A stretch of DNA of 64,000 nt from Bacillus sp. OV166 (GTDB taxonomy: Bacteria > Bacillota > Bacilli > Bacillales > Cytobacillaceae). The translations under genes were made by a program, and so were the position numbers. The notes below the pieces were generated by a model. It ran no database searches, had not been told where the DNA came from, and was given only the letters and a program-made list of their open reading frames with translations. The stretch spans positions 3,295,001 to 3,359,000 of the forward strand of contig NZ_FXWM01000001.1 of assembly GCF_900177675.1 (NCBI RefSeq). The letters run 5' to 3'. Position 1 is the first letter of the stretch. Each line of letters begins with the position of its first letter. This document shows, in pieces, positions 1 through 8,975 of this stretch.

Positions 1-126
1 CTAAGCGACCATTGCTGCCTTGCTGCGTTAAAGGAAGTCGATGGCGGGATCGATATAGATACGACCCTTTATACCATTAAGGGGGAAATGTTAGGAAAGG
101 TGGTGCGAAAGAATGGCATCAATTAA
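1..126 (+). CDS. C-terminal end of upstream cobalamin gene, probably CbiD
   Basis: The reading frame is open from the first base for 41 codons and stops at 124-126, overlapping the start of cbiET by 14 bases. The fragment ends in [12 protein letters not shown] followed by a basic tail. It is too short to assign by itself. The known B. megaterium order cbiD-cbiET-cbiL-cbiF-cbiG-cbiA makes CbiD (cobalt-precorrin-5B C1-methyltransferase) the likely identity; that is inference from gene order. Confidence 0.55.
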   Translation, partial: LSDHCCLAALKEVDGGIDIDTTLYTIKGEMLGKVVRKNGIN

Positions 127-1318
127 AATGATCGGCATCGGAGACGAAGGGAAAGTCAGCCTGCTCCCGATGTACGAAAAGTGGATTAATGAAAGTGAAC
201 TATTAATAGGAGGAAAGAGACAGCTTTCTTTTTTTCCTGAATTCGCCGGCGAAAAAATGGCGATTGAAGGCGGGCTTTCTTCACTTGTCGAACGGTTGCA
301 GTCGGAGACGAGAAACGTAGTGATTCTAGCTTCTGGAGACCCGTTGTTCTATGGAATTGGAAGCTACTTATCTTCTAAAATCGATTTGGATATTTATCCA
401 TATTTAAGTTCGATCCAGCTTGCTTTTGCCAGAATGAAAGAAAGATGGCAGGATGTGTATTTCACTAGCGTTCACGGCAGGAGTATAAAAGGGCTGGCCC
501 AGCGGGTGGATGGAAAAAAAACGGTCGCAATCTTAACCGACACGGAAAATTCCCCGAATAAAATCGCTCAGTATTTGCTTTCCTTTGGCATGACTGAATA
601 TGAGGCGTTTGTGGGAGAGAACCTTGGCAGTGACAAGGAACGATGCTGCTGGTTTACCCTTGATGAAATGAAGGATGAAGAGTTTTCACCGCTCAATGTG
701 GTGATTCTCAAGAAAAAGGGGGAAAGCTCGCATTGGCCGATTGGCATTGACGATGCGGAGTTTTTTCAGCGCAAACCGGATAAGGGCTTAATTACCAAAA
801 AGGAAATTCGCACACTAAGCATTAGTGCCCTAAGGTTAATGGAAGACAGTACGGTTTGGGATATTGGGACATGCACAGGTTCTGTTGCGATTGAGGCAGC
901 GAAAATCGCCAGGGAAGGACAAGTGTTTGCCATCGAAAAGAACGAGGGCGACTTGGAAAACTGTAAGCAAAATTTAGCTAAGTTTCGTGTGGATGCAACA
1001 TTTCTTCACGGGAAAGCACCAGAGGGATTAGATACCTTCCCAGATCCGGATGCGGTTTTTATTGGCGGGACGGCAGGCGGAATGGAAGACATTTTGGATA
1101 TTTGCTGCAGCCGCTTGAAAGCGTGTGGACGCATTGTCTTAAATGCCGTCACGATTGAAAATCTTTCCGAAGCGATGATGGCGTTTAAAGAGCGGGGATA
1201 TGAGACGAACATTACTCTTGCGCAAATATCCAGAAGTAAGCCCATTTTGAATCTGACAAGATTTGATGCATTAAATCCGATTTACATAATAGAAGCATGG
1301 CGCAAGGAAGGGGAGTAA
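113..1318 (+). CDS. cbiET: Cobalt-precorrin-7 C5-methyltransferase / precorrin-6 C15-methyltransferase (decarboxylating), CbiE-CbiT fusion
   Basis: A 401-residue fusion protein. Residues 1 to about 200 are the CbiE tetrapyrrole methylase, with the family loop [11 protein letters not shown] near residue 70. Residues about 215-401 are CbiT, with the SAM-binding motif [15 protein letters not shown] near residue 246. Together they methylate C5 and C15 of the corrin ring and remove the C12 acetate carboxyl, in the cytoplasm. The fused form is the usual one in Bacillus. It overlaps the upstream gene by 14 bases and is preceded by AAAGGTGG as ribosome binding site, so it is translated as part of the cbi operon. 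The next gene starts two bases after its stop. Confidence 0.93.
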   Translation: MASIKMIGIGDEGKVSLLPMYEKWINESELLIGGKRQLSFFPEFAGEKMAIEGGLSSLVERLQSETRNVVILASGDPLFYGIGSYLSSKIDLDIYPYLSSIQLAFARMKERWQDVYFTSVHGRSIKGLAQRVDGKKTVAILTDTENSPNKIAQYLLSFGMTEYEAFVGENLGSDKERCCWFTLDEMKDEEFSPLNVVILKKKGESSHWPIGIDDAEFFQRKPDKGLITKKEIRTLSISALRLMEDSTVWDIGTCTGSVAIEAAKIAREGQVFAIEKNEGDLENCKQNLAKFRVDATFLHGKAPEGLDTFPDPDAVFIGGTAGGMEDILDICCSRLKACGRIVLNAVTIENLSEAMMAFKERGYETNITLAQISRSKPILNLTRFDALNPIYIIEAWRKEGE

Positions 1319-1320
1319 AC

Positions 1321-2022
1321 ATGTTAGGTACATTATACGGCCTTGGGGTTGGCCCGGGGGATCCAGAGCTCATTACCGTTAAGGCGTTTCGTAAATTAAA
1401 GGAATCACCAGTGATTGCCTATCCGAAAAAACAAAAGGGCAGCAAAAGTTATGCCCATCGAATCATTGATGTCTATTTTCAGCCGAACGAAAAAGAAATG
1501 CTGGGCCTTGTCTTTCCGATGACAAAGGATCCAGCCACTTTGGAAAGAAAATGGACGGAAACCGTGGAAAATGTGTGGGAGAAACTGCAGGATGGAAAGG
1601 ATGTCGCTTTTGTTACTGAAGGGGATCCTCTTTTATACAGCACGTTTATTCATATGATGCGTTTGATGCAGGAAAAGTATCCGCAGGTTCCGATTGAAGT
1701 CGTTCCGGGGATTTCGTCCATTAATGGGGCGGCTTCTAGGCTGGGAATTCCATTGGCAGATGGGGATGAGCATGTGGCGATTGTTCCAGCACGGGATGAC
1801 TATGAAAACATGAAAAAAGTCATTCAAGACAATGATTGTGTCATATTTATAAAAGTAGCGAAAGTCATTGATTTAATGCTGGAAGTATTACGTGATTTAG
1901 ATTTGCTTGACAAGGCTTCAGTCGTCACAAAGGTAACGTCGGATGAGGAGATTATTTGGCGGGCAGATGAGCTCGAAGGAGCGGAGCTTGAATACTTAAC
2001 ATTAATGGTGGTGAGAAAATGA
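1321..2022 (+). CDS. cbiL: Precorrin-2/cobalt-factor II C20-methyltransferase CbiL
   Basis: 233 residues, the normal length for CbiL. The N-terminus LYGLGVGPGDPELITVKA is the tetrapyrrole-methylase glycine loop. TEGDPLLYSTF near residue 103 and VVPGISSINGAASRLGIPL near residue 130 are the other SAM/substrate loops. It puts the C20 methyl on cobalt-precorrin-2 early in the oxygen-independent B12 pathway. An upstream in-frame ATG at 1297 is possible, but the ATG at 1321 has GGGGAG at the right distance and gives the standard N-terminus. It overlaps cbiF by four bases (ATGA-type coupling). Confidence 0.93.
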   Translation: MLGTLYGLGVGPGDPELITVKAFRKLKESPVIAYPKKQKGSKSYAHRIIDVYFQPNEKEMLGLVFPMTKDPATLERKWTETVENVWEKLQDGKDVAFVTEGDPLLYSTFIHMMRLMQEKYPQVPIEVVPGISSINGAASRLGIPLADGDEHVAIVPARDDYENMKKVIQDNDCVIFIKVAKVIDLMLEVLRDLDLLDKASVVTKVTSDEEIIWRADELEGAELEYLTLMVVRK

Positions 2023-2792
2023 AGCTTTATATCATTGGTGCCGGACCAGGCGATCCTGATTTAATCACGGTAAAAGGTCTTCAGCATCTTAAGCAGGCAG
2101 ATGTCATTCTTTATGCAGATTCTCTTGTAAACGAAGACTTAATTGCCAAAGCGAAACCTTCCGCCGAAATATTAAAAACGGCCGGGATGCACTTAGAAGA
2201 AATGGTCAACGTCATGGCTGACCGAATTCATCAAGGGAAAAAGGTCGTTCGTGTCCACACGGGCGATCCGGCTGTCTATGGGGCGATTATGGAACAAATC
2301 GTCTTGTTAAAGAAGAAAGGAATCGAAGTAGAGATTGTTCCGGGTGTGAGTTCTGTGTTTGCAGCCGCCGCGGCCGCGCAAGCCGAGCTGACGATTCCTG
2401 ATTTAACGCAAACCGTAATCCTGACAAGAGCTGAAGGCAGGACACCTGTGCCAGAATTTGAAAAGCTGGCGGATTTAGCCAAACATCATTGCACGATTGC
2501 GCTTTTCTTAAGTGCGACGTTAACGAAAAAGCTTGTCAAGGAATTGACCGGGGCTGGCTGGAGCATGGATACCCCTGTTGCGGTCGTTTATAAAGCCTCG
2601 TGGCCGGATCAAAAAATTGTCCGGACCACACTGGAACGCTTGGACGAAGATATGCGAGTAAACGGAATTCGTAAACAGGCGATGATCTTAGCCGGCTGGG
2701 CGCTAGATGAAAACATTCACGAACAAGATTATCGTTCCAAGCTGTATGACAAAACATTTACACATGGATTCCGCCGGGGGGTGGACTCGTAA
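2019..2792 (+). CDS. cbiF: Cobalt-precorrin-4 C11-methyltransferase CbiF
   Basis: 257 residues with the methylase loops IIGAGPGDPDLITVKG (N-terminus), HTGDPAVYGAIMEQ near residue 80 and VPGVSSVFAAAAAAQAEL near residue 108, which fit CbiF/CobM better than the other methylases. The reaction is SAM-dependent methylation of C11 of cobalt-precorrin-4. The start overlaps the end of cbiL (ATGA) and its stop overlaps the cbiG start (TAATG), so translation is likely coupled on both sides. Confidence 0.93.
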   Translation: MKLYIIGAGPGDPDLITVKGLQHLKQADVILYADSLVNEDLIAKAKPSAEILKTAGMHLEEMVNVMADRIHQGKKVVRVHTGDPAVYGAIMEQIVLLKKKGIEVEIVPGVSSVFAAAAAAQAELTIPDLTQTVILTRAEGRTPVPEFEKLADLAKHHCTIALFLSATLTKKLVKELTGAGWSMDTPVAVVYKASWPDQKIVRTTLERLDEDMRVNGIRKQAMILAGWALDENIHEQDYRSKLYDKTFTHGFRRGVDS

Positions 2793-3913
2793 TGATCGAG
2801 CTTCAGGAAGCGCAAAAGGCGGTCATTCAGCAGAAGGGTGACTATGCCGTTGTTGCGATTACAAAGCATGGGGTCGAACTGGCCCGCAAGCTGGGACATT
2901 CGTTTCAACATGCCGATGTGTACTATATGGCGAAGTTTGAAAAAGGAGATGAGCGGAACAAGGATATCCAGTTATTCACCGGAAGCGTTCGCCTTCTTCT
3001 GCCCTCTCTTTTCGAGGCCTATAAGGGGCTGATCATCATCATTTCCCTTGGAGCTGTGGTCCGAATGATTGCGCCTATTTTAAAGGATAAAAAAACAGAT
3101 CCTGCCGTTGTCGTTATCGACGATAAGGGTGAACATGTGATCAGCGTACTGTCAGGCCATATCGGCGGTGCCAATGAACTAACGAAAGAAGTGGCGGCCG
3201 CCCTACAGGCCCGTCCCATTATTACCACCGCTTCAGATGTACAGGAAACGATTGCGGTTGATTTGTTCGGAAAACGGTTTGGCTGGATTTGGGACTCGGC
3301 TGAAAAGCTGACGCCCGTTAGCGCTTCGGTTGTGAACGAAGAAAAAATCGCCGTGGTTCAGGAGTCAGGTGAAAAAGGCTGGTGGCCATATGGCCGCCCG
3401 CTCCCGGGAAATATTCAGCCGTATTCAACAATCCAAGAAGCGCTGGCCGCAAAGCCGGATGCAGCCTTAGTAGTAACCCATCGGAATTTATCCGAGGACG
3501 AAACGGAGATTTTACATAATGGTGTTTTATATCGACCAAAGGTGATTGTCCTTGGAATGGGCTGCAACCGCGGAACCACTCGTGCTGAAATCGAAGCAGT
3601 TATCGACGAAACGCTTGAGGAATTAGGGTTTTCGAAAAAAAGTGTCAAAGCGGTTTGCACGATTGATCTAAAACAGGATGAAGCGGGGCTGCTCGAAGTG
3701 GTGAATAAAAACCGCTGGGAGTTTATTTATTACACACCAGCTGAATTGAATGCCATTGAACTTCAGAACCCTTCTGAAACGGTTTTTAAATATACCGGTG
3801 CGTACGGTGTCAGTGAGCCGGCCGCCTTATTGTACAGCGGTGCGGAACAGTTAGCGCTAATGAAGAAGAAATCAGGTAATGTCACCATTTCAGTAGCGGT
3901 CATTCCCCATTGA
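2792..3913 (+). CDS. cbiG: Cobalt-precorrin-5A hydrolase CbiG
   Basis: 373 residues with the three-part CbiG layout. The N-terminal part holds LIIIISLGAVVRMIAPIL and the conserved LSGHIGGANELTKEVA (about residues 125-140). A variable middle follows. The C-terminal domain begins at VLGMGCNRGTTRAEIEAVI (about 252). CbiG opens the ring-A delta-lactone of cobalt-precorrin-5A and releases acetaldehyde, the step that marks the anaerobic route. It is coupled to cbiF and followed by an 18-base gap with GGAGGAGG before cbiA. Confidence 0.92.
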   Translation: MIELQEAQKAVIQQKGDYAVVAITKHGVELARKLGHSFQHADVYYMAKFEKGDERNKDIQLFTGSVRLLLPSLFEAYKGLIIIISLGAVVRMIAPILKDKKTDPAVVVIDDKGEHVISVLSGHIGGANELTKEVAAALQARPIITTASDVQETIAVDLFGKRFGWIWDSAEKLTPVSASVVNEEKIAVVQESGEKGWWPYGRPLPGNIQPYSTIQEALAAKPDAALVVTHRNLSEDETEILHNGVLYRPKVIVLGMGCNRGTTRAEIEAVIDETLEELGFSKKSVKAVCTIDLKQDEAGLLEVVNKNRWEFIYYTPAELNAIELQNPSETVFKYTGAYGVSEPAALLYSGAEQLALMKKKSGNVTISVAVIPH

Positions 3914-3931
3914 TGGAGGAGGGAAAAGAAG

Positions 3932-5302
3932 ATGTCAAATCGCAGACTTGTGATTGCAGGAACAGGCAGCGGTGTCGGAAAAACGACTCTGACCATTGGG
4001 CTGATGTCTGCTTTAAGGAAAAAAGGTTATACCGTCCAGGGCTTTAAATGCGGTCCAGATTATATCGACCCGACCTATCATACGGCCGTCACGGGAAGAA
4101 CGTCAAGAAACATTGACAGCTGGATGCTCAACCACGAGATGGTCAAAGAGATTGTTAACCGCGCAAGTGTTGGGGCGGATATTTCCGTTATCGAGGGGGT
4201 AATGGGATTCTTTGATGGGAAAAATCCACTTAACAATACGGGCTCCACTGCCGAAATCAGTCTCATCACCGAAAGTCCTGTTATTTTGGTCGTGAATTGT
4301 GCCAGTATGGCCCGTAGTGCGGCGGCCATTGTGAAGGGATTTCAAACGTTACTGGAAGAAGCCAATATTGTCGGGGTGATCGCCAATCGGGTAGGGAGCG
4401 AAGGGCATTTTAAAATCGTTCAAACCGCGATTGAGCAAGAATGCGGTATTCCCGTCCTTGGCTATTTGAAAAGAAACGAGGAACTCTCGATTCCGGAACG
4501 GCATTTAGGGTTGATACCCTCCGTTGAACGGGGAGAATTGGATCCATTTTTTGAGCAGCTTGGTGATTTAGTGCTTGAAACCATCGATGTAGATTCTTTA
4601 TATGAGCTAGCGAAAGCTTCCCCTTTAAAGGTAAACGAATCTCAGTTTAAGAGACAAAAGCAGGCAGCTGTAAAAATCGCAGTCGCACGAGATGCCGCCT
4701 TTAACTTTTACTATCAGGAAAACCTCGACATGTTAGCAGCCGCCGGAGCAGAGCTGATCGAGTTCTCTCCATTAAAGGGTGAATGCCTGCCGGAACAAGT
4801 CGATGGCTTGTATATCGGCGGCGGGTTCCCAGAGGAATTTGCCGAGGAGCTGACCAAACAAACCGATGTAAAGGACTCGATTCGATCGGCCATTGAAAAA
4901 GGATTGCCAACCTTGGCGGAATGCGGTGGGTTTATGTACTTAACCGAATCGTTGGAAACAACGGATGAAACGAGTTACAAAATGGTCGGGATCATTCCCG
5001 GAAAGGTGAAAATGCAGAAAAAACTAGCGGCTTTGGGATACCGTGAGATCACCGCAGAAGGAGAAAATTTCTTGTTAGCGGGTAATCTGAGTGCAAGAGG
5101 TCATGAATTTCACTACTCTACCTTTCATTCGAGAACGGATTTTGACCCGGCCTACCAAACGAAAGGAATGCGCGGGTTTAAGCAGGAGGGCTATCGGAAA
5201 GGGAATTTAATTGCAGGTTATACCCATTTTCATTTTGGCTCATGCCCCGAGCTTGTGGAAAATTGGGTGAAGAAATGTAAGGAGTTCAAAGAAAATGGTT
5301 AA
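3932..5302 (+). CDS. cbiA: Cobyrinate a,c-diamide synthase CbiA
   Basis: 456 residues. The N-terminus carries the P-loop GTGSGVGKTTLTIGL (residues 10-24) of the dethiobiotin-synthetase-like ATP domain, then KCGPDYIDPTYHT, the CbiA substrate signature. The C-terminal half is a class I glutamine amidotransferase with the nucleophile Cys331 in LAECGGFMYLTE. It amidates the a and c side chains using glutamine and ATP. The start at 3932 is set by a strong GGAGGAGGGAAAAGAAG leader. It overlaps cobQ by eight bases. Confidence 0.94.
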   Translation: MSNRRLVIAGTGSGVGKTTLTIGLMSALRKKGYTVQGFKCGPDYIDPTYHTAVTGRTSRNIDSWMLNHEMVKEIVNRASVGADISVIEGVMGFFDGKNPLNNTGSTAEISLITESPVILVVNCASMARSAAAIVKGFQTLLEEANIVGVIANRVGSEGHFKIVQTAIEQECGIPVLGYLKRNEELSIPERHLGLIPSVERGELDPFFEQLGDLVLETIDVDSLYELAKASPLKVNESQFKRQKQAAVKIAVARDAAFNFYYQENLDMLAAAGAELIEFSPLKGECLPEQVDGLYIGGGFPEEFAEELTKQTDVKDSIRSAIEKGLPTLAECGGFMYLTESLETTDETSYKMVGIIPGKVKMQKKLAALGYREITAEGENFLLAGNLSARGHEFHYSTFHSRTDFDPAYQTKGMRGFKQEGYRKGNLIAGYTHFHFGSCPELVENWVKKCKEFKENG

Positions 5303-6815
5303 AGCTCTTCCACTTATGTTTCAAGGTACCAATTCGGATGTCGGCAAAAGTGTTGTCGTAACGGCCTTTTGCCGGATTTTCGCCCAGGACGGATATAAAA
5401 CAGTTCCGTTTAAATCACAAAATATGGCGTTAAATTCCTATATCACCGTGGACGGAAAAGAAATCGGCAGAGCACAGGGAGTTCAGGCCGAAGCCGCAGG
5501 GATTCAGGCAACTACTGATGTGAACCCGATTCTACTAAAACCGAACCGAGATAACCAATCGCAAATTGTCGTCCATGGTAAACCATTTAAGAATATGGAA
5601 GCAGGAAGGTACCGCCGGGAATTCTTTCAAACGGGATTGGAACTAATTCAAAAATCACTCTCCACCCTGTCCCAAAATTATGAACGGATTGTCATTGAAG
5701 GCGCAGGCAGTCCGGCCGAGATTAATCTGAATGACCGGGAAATGGTCAATATGCGCGTCGCCAAAATGGCGGATGCCCCTGTGATCTTAATTGGGGATAT
5801 CGAAAAAGGCGGAGTGTTTGCTAGTTTAGTAGGAACCCTCCAACTGATGGAACCAGCGGACCGCGACCGAGTGATAGGCGTGATCATCAATAAATTCCGC
5901 GGCGATATCCGCCTGCTAGAATCCGGTTTAACGTGGTTTGAGGAGTATTCAGGTAAACCCGTTCTCGGCGTGATTCCTTACTTGGAGAATCTAAATATTG
6001 ATGCCGAGGATTCAGTGATTTTAAATCAATATACCTCCACTCAAAATACTGAAAAAGAATTGGATATCGTGGTGATTCAGTATCCGAAAATCTCCAATTT
6101 CACCGATGTCGACCCGTTTTTTGCCGAGCCCGATTGTCATGTCCGTTTTATAACGAGAGCGGATCAATTACATGACCCAGATTTAGTGATTCTCCCAGGT
6201 AGCAAAAATACAATTGAAGATTTGCTGTTTTTAAGAAAGAGCGGCATCGCTCAAAAAATAGCAGAATATCAGAAAAAGAAACACTCCGTTCTTTTCGGGA
6301 TCTGCGGCGGCTATCAAATGCTCGGTGAAAAAATTGAGGATCCTTTAGCGATCGAGTCGCTCCATCAAGAAATCGAAGGTCTTCAGTTACTGCCAATTGA
6401 AACGACCATTACGAAAGAAAAGACGACGATCCTATCAAATGGGATGCTGCATCTTTTCGGAAAAAACTTTCATGTGACAGGTTACGAGATTCATATGGGC
6501 GAAACCTTGGCTACAGGAGTGTCCCAAGGGCTTATTTTTACGAATGAAAAATGGGATGGCTGCCATTCTTCAGATGAAAACATCATTGGTACTTATTTTC
6601 ATGGGATATTCCATAATGATGAATTTCGCGAGGAATTGCTTAATCAGATCCGACGCAAAAAGGGGTTGGAGCCCATCCACAAGCGCCCATCTTTTAACCA
6701 ATTGAGGGAAGAAGCGTTTGACCGGCTGGCAGAACATGTTAGGGAACATGTAAAACTCAATGTCATTGAACAATTAATGAAGGATTACCAAAAAGGGGGA
6801 TCACCCAATGAATAG
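5295..6815 (+). CDS. cobQ: Cobyric acid synthase CobQ/CbiP
   Basis: 506 residues, the normal length. It has the P-loop FQGTNSDVGKSVVVTAF at the N-terminus, the CobQ signature KSQNMALNSYITVDGKEIGR near residue 45, and a C-terminal amidotransferase domain with Cys337 in LFGICGGYQMLG and a GYEIHMG motif. It amidates side chains b, d, e and g of adenosylcobyrinate a,c-diamide. It overlaps cbiA upstream and a 31-codon ORF downstream. B. megaterium's published cobI operon lacks cobQ at this place, so its position between cbiA and cobA is a lineage difference. Confidence 0.94.
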   Translation: MVKALPLMFQGTNSDVGKSVVVTAFCRIFAQDGYKTVPFKSQNMALNSYITVDGKEIGRAQGVQAEAAGIQATTDVNPILLKPNRDNQSQIVVHGKPFKNMEAGRYRREFFQTGLELIQKSLSTLSQNYERIVIEGAGSPAEINLNDREMVNMRVAKMADAPVILIGDIEKGGVFASLVGTLQLMEPADRDRVIGVIINKFRGDIRLLESGLTWFEEYSGKPVLGVIPYLENLNIDAEDSVILNQYTSTQNTEKELDIVVIQYPKISNFTDVDPFFAEPDCHVRFITRADQLHDPDLVILPGSKNTIEDLLFLRKSGIAQKIAEYQKKKHSVLFGICGGYQMLGEKIEDPLAIESLHQEIEGLQLLPIETTITKEKTTILSNGMLHLFGKNFHVTGYEIHMGETLATGVSQGLIFTNEKWDGCHSSDENIIGTYFHGIFHNDEFREELLNQIRRKKGLEPIHKRPSFNQLREEAFDRLAEHVREHVKLNVIEQLMKDYQKGGSPNE

Positions 6816-6903
6816 CGTAAAAACAGCCATCAAGCCTCTCACTCTTTTGGCAAGGGAAATCTGTGAGACAGCAGCGGATCGTAGGAAAGGAGCGAGAAGA
6901 TGA
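6808..6903 (+). CDS. 31-residue ORF coupled between cobQ and cobA, unknown
   Basis: An ATG inside the cobQ stop region (ATGAATAG) opens 31 codons that end in the TGA of an ATGA overlap with cobA. GGGGGA lies upstream, so it could be translated. The peptide MNSVKTAIKPLTLLAREICE and a basic tail match nothing I recognise. It may be a coupling ORF that carries ribosomes from cobQ to cobA, or the stump of a deleted cob gene, which would fit the deletion visible in cobD further down. I cannot decide between these. Confidence 0.4.
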   Translation: MNSVKTAIKPLTLLAREICETAADRRKGARR

Positions 6904-7685
6904 CAAATGGGAAAGTGTATCTTGTTGGTGCTGGACCAGGAGACCCTAAGCTGATTACGGTTTATGGGATGGAGTGTATCCAGCAGGCGGATGTGATTTT
7001 ATATGACCGCTTAGTAAATGAGGAACTGCTGAAATATGCAAAGGCGGAGGCAGAGCTGATATTTTGCGGCAAACAGCCAGGAAGACATCAGATCATTCAA
7101 GATCAAATTCACGAGCTGTTAATTGAAAAAGCCAGTCAGGGCAAGACTGTCACCAGATTAAAAGGAGGCGATCCCTGTATTTTCGGCCGTGTCGGTGAAG
7201 AAGCGGAAATTCTCGCGGAACATGGGATCCGCTATGAAATGGTGCCGGGGATTACAGCTGGTATTGCAGCGCCTGCTTATGCCGGAATTCCGGTGACCCA
7301 CCGCGATTATGCTTCCTCCTTCGCGATCGTCACTGGCCACAGCCGAGCGGAAAAGGATGAGGATCAATTAAATTGGCCAGCCCTCGCTCAAGGAATCGAT
7401 ACGATTGCCTTTTATATGGGAATTGGGAATTTACCTTATATTGTTTCGAGATTAATCGAGAACGGAAAAAGCCCTGATACGAAAGCCGCCATTATCCAAT
7501 GGGGGACCACGGCCAAGCAGAAGACGGTGACCGGAAGTTTAAAGGATATCGAAGTCCGGGTCCTTGAAGCCGGGATTACTCATCCGGCGATTGTTCTGGT
7601 GGGTGATGTGGTCGGCCTGCGCGAGAAATTACGCTGGTTTCAAGAGGCAGAAGAAAAACAAATTGTTGGAATAGGGAGGGACTAA
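6900..7685 (+). CDS. cobA: Uroporphyrinogen-III C-methyltransferase (SUMT)
   Basis: 261 residues with all SUMT marks: VYLVGAGPGDPKLITVYG at the N-terminus, YDRLVNEELL near 41, RLKGGDPCIFGRVGEEAE near 85 and VVPGITAG-type loop (MVPGITAGIAAPAYAGIP) near 115. It makes precorrin-2 from uroporphyrinogen III with two SAM, feeding B12 and siroheme. It is a stand-alone methylase, without the CysG dehydrogenase/chelatase part. AGGAAAGGAG precedes the ATG, which overlaps the small ORF before it. The cbiY-like gene starts two bases after its stop. Confidence 0.93.
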   Translation: MTNGKVYLVGAGPGDPKLITVYGMECIQQADVILYDRLVNEELLKYAKAEAELIFCGKQPGRHQIIQDQIHELLIEKASQGKTVTRLKGGDPCIFGRVGEEAEILAEHGIRYEMVPGITAGIAAPAYAGIPVTHRDYASSFAIVTGHSRAEKDEDQLNWPALAQGIDTIAFYMGIGNLPYIVSRLIENGKSPDTKAAIIQWGTTAKQKTVTGSLKDIEVRVLEAGITHPAIVLVGDVVGLREKLRWFQEAEEKQIVGIGRD

Positions 7686-7686
7686 G

Positions 7687-8256
7687 ATGTCGATTATAGC
7701 GGAAATCAAAAATCGAAGAGCGATCCGTGATTATGCGGCTCGAGAGGTCGAAGACGAAAAGATTCACAGCTTATTAGAAGCAGCGACATGGGCACCGAAT
7801 GACCGGATGCGGGAACCATGGAGTTTTTATGTCATCAAAGGCGAAGCTAAAAAACGATATGAGGCGTTGGCCTATGAATATTTACAGGAACGCTTTCCAA
7901 CCAAACCAAATTTAATCGAAAGCTCCTTAAAAGTGCTGAAAACCACACCGGTTCATATTGTCGTTACAGCCGACATCGTTCAAGAAGATGAAGAGGCCTC
8001 TGCCGACAATGAATATGCCGTATGCTGCGCAATCCATTCGATGTGGCTTGCCGCCAAAGAATTGGGATTAGGGCTGGTCTGGAGGACAAGGGGCGTCGGA
8101 CTTGTTCGCGACCAACGAATGGTTGAGTTTATTGGATCACCCGAAAACAAGAAAATTATCGGAAATTTGTTTATCGGTTATCCCGATCCAGAAGTATTAA
8201 AAAAGGCGAAAGTGCCGGCTCGGACATCCTTTGAAGAAAAAACAGTCTGGCTGTAA
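7687..8256 (+). CDS. cbiY: Nitroreductase-family flavoprotein, CbiY-like
   Basis: 189 residues of the FMN nitroreductase fold: IKNRRAIRDYAAREVEDEKI at the N-terminus (FMN phosphate site RRAIR), AATWAPNDRMREPWSFYVI near 37, and a C-terminal GNLFIGYPDPEVLKKAKVP. The same family member sits between cobA/cysG(A) and btuR in the B. megaterium operon, where it was named cbiY, so I use that name on gene order. Its reaction in B12 synthesis is not established; reduction of cobalt or of a corrin intermediate is a guess. AGGGAGG lies just upstream. Confidence 0.75.
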   Translation: MSIIAEIKNRRAIRDYAAREVEDEKIHSLLEAATWAPNDRMREPWSFYVIKGEAKKRYEALAYEYLQERFPTKPNLIESSLKVLKTTPVHIVVTADIVQEDEEASADNEYAVCCAIHSMWLAAKELGLGLVWRTRGVGLVRDQRMVEFIGSPENKKIIGNLFIGYPDPEVLKKAKVPARTSFEEKTVWL

Positions 8257-8271
8257 CGAGGAGTGAAACGG

Positions 8272-8829
8272 ATGGAAAAGTTAACAGAAAACAAAGCAAA
8301 ACGCGGTCTTACATTAGTTTATACCGGTGATGGAAAAGGGAAAACGACGGCAGCTCTTGGGCTCGCTGTCCGTGCCGCTGGGCGGGGAAAACGGGTGCTC
8401 ATGATTCAATTTATTAAATCACCTGATCGAACGTACGGAGAAAAAATTACGTTCGAAAAATTGGGGATTGAAATTGTGCAGACAGGAGTCGGCTTTACGT
8501 GGACGAAAACACCGGAGGAACATCGGGAAGCCCTAAAAACAGCGTGGGCGTTAACGAAAGAAAAGGTACTGTTTGGCGGCTACGATGTTGTCATTTTAGA
8601 TGAACTGAATAATGCGCTCGCGATTGATAAATTCCCGATTGACGATGTCCTTCCGTTGACAGAAGTACTGGAGTTGATTCAGCACCGCCCCAAGGGGATG
8701 CATCTGGTCATTACCGGACGGTCTGCCAAAGAGGAGATCATCACTTGCGCTGATTTAGTAACCGAAATGAAGCCCGTAAAGCACTATTATAATGAAGGAA
8801 TTCCTGCCGTGAAGGGAATTGAGTTTTAA
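8272..8829 (+). CDS. btuR: Cob(I)alamin adenosyltransferase, BtuR/CobO type
   Basis: 185 residues. The P-loop VYTGDGKGKTTAALGLAVRA near the N-terminus, MIQFIKSP, VVILDELNNALA and the C-terminal VTEMKPVKHYYNEGIPAVKGIEF are the CobA/BtuR/CobO signature. It transfers adenosyl from ATP to cob(I)alamin or cobyrinate diamide. A GTG at 8263 is in frame, but it touches the GAGGAG ribosome binding site; the ATG at 8272 has nine bases of spacing and is the better start. Its stop overlaps the ATG of the truncated cobD. Confidence 0.92.
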   Translation: MEKLTENKAKRGLTLVYTGDGKGKTTAALGLAVRAAGRGKRVLMIQFIKSPDRTYGEKITFEKLGIEIVQTGVGFTWTKTPEEHREALKTAWALTKEKVLFGGYDVVILDELNNALAIDKFPIDDVLPLTEVLELIQHRPKGMHLVITGRSAKEEIITCADLVTEMKPVKHYYNEGIPAVKGIEF

Positions 8830-8954
8830 TGGTCTACATTGAAAAATTTGGACATGGCGGCATTTTACTGACGGCCCGACAGTTGTTTCGTAAAGATTCT
8901 ATTTCGGTGTACCTTCTGAGCGGGCAAAGATGGGCAAACCGTTGCGGACATTGA
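8829..8954 (+). pseudogene. cobD: Truncated threonine-phosphate decarboxylase CobD (N-terminal stump)
   Basis: An ATG overlapping the btuR stop opens 41 codons beginning MVYIEKFGHGGILLTARQLF. The pattern EKFGHGGxLLTA is how CobD-type PLP enzymes start. Normal CobD is about 360 residues; here the frame changes to unrelated residues around position 24-30 and stops at 8954. The PduX-like kinase follows 21 bases later, so nearly all of cobD has been deleted. CobD makes aminopropanol phosphate for the nucleotide loop. Assignment rests on about 20 residues. Confidence 0.5.
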
Positions 8955-8975
8955 AGGCCTAGGGAGTCTAATTAT

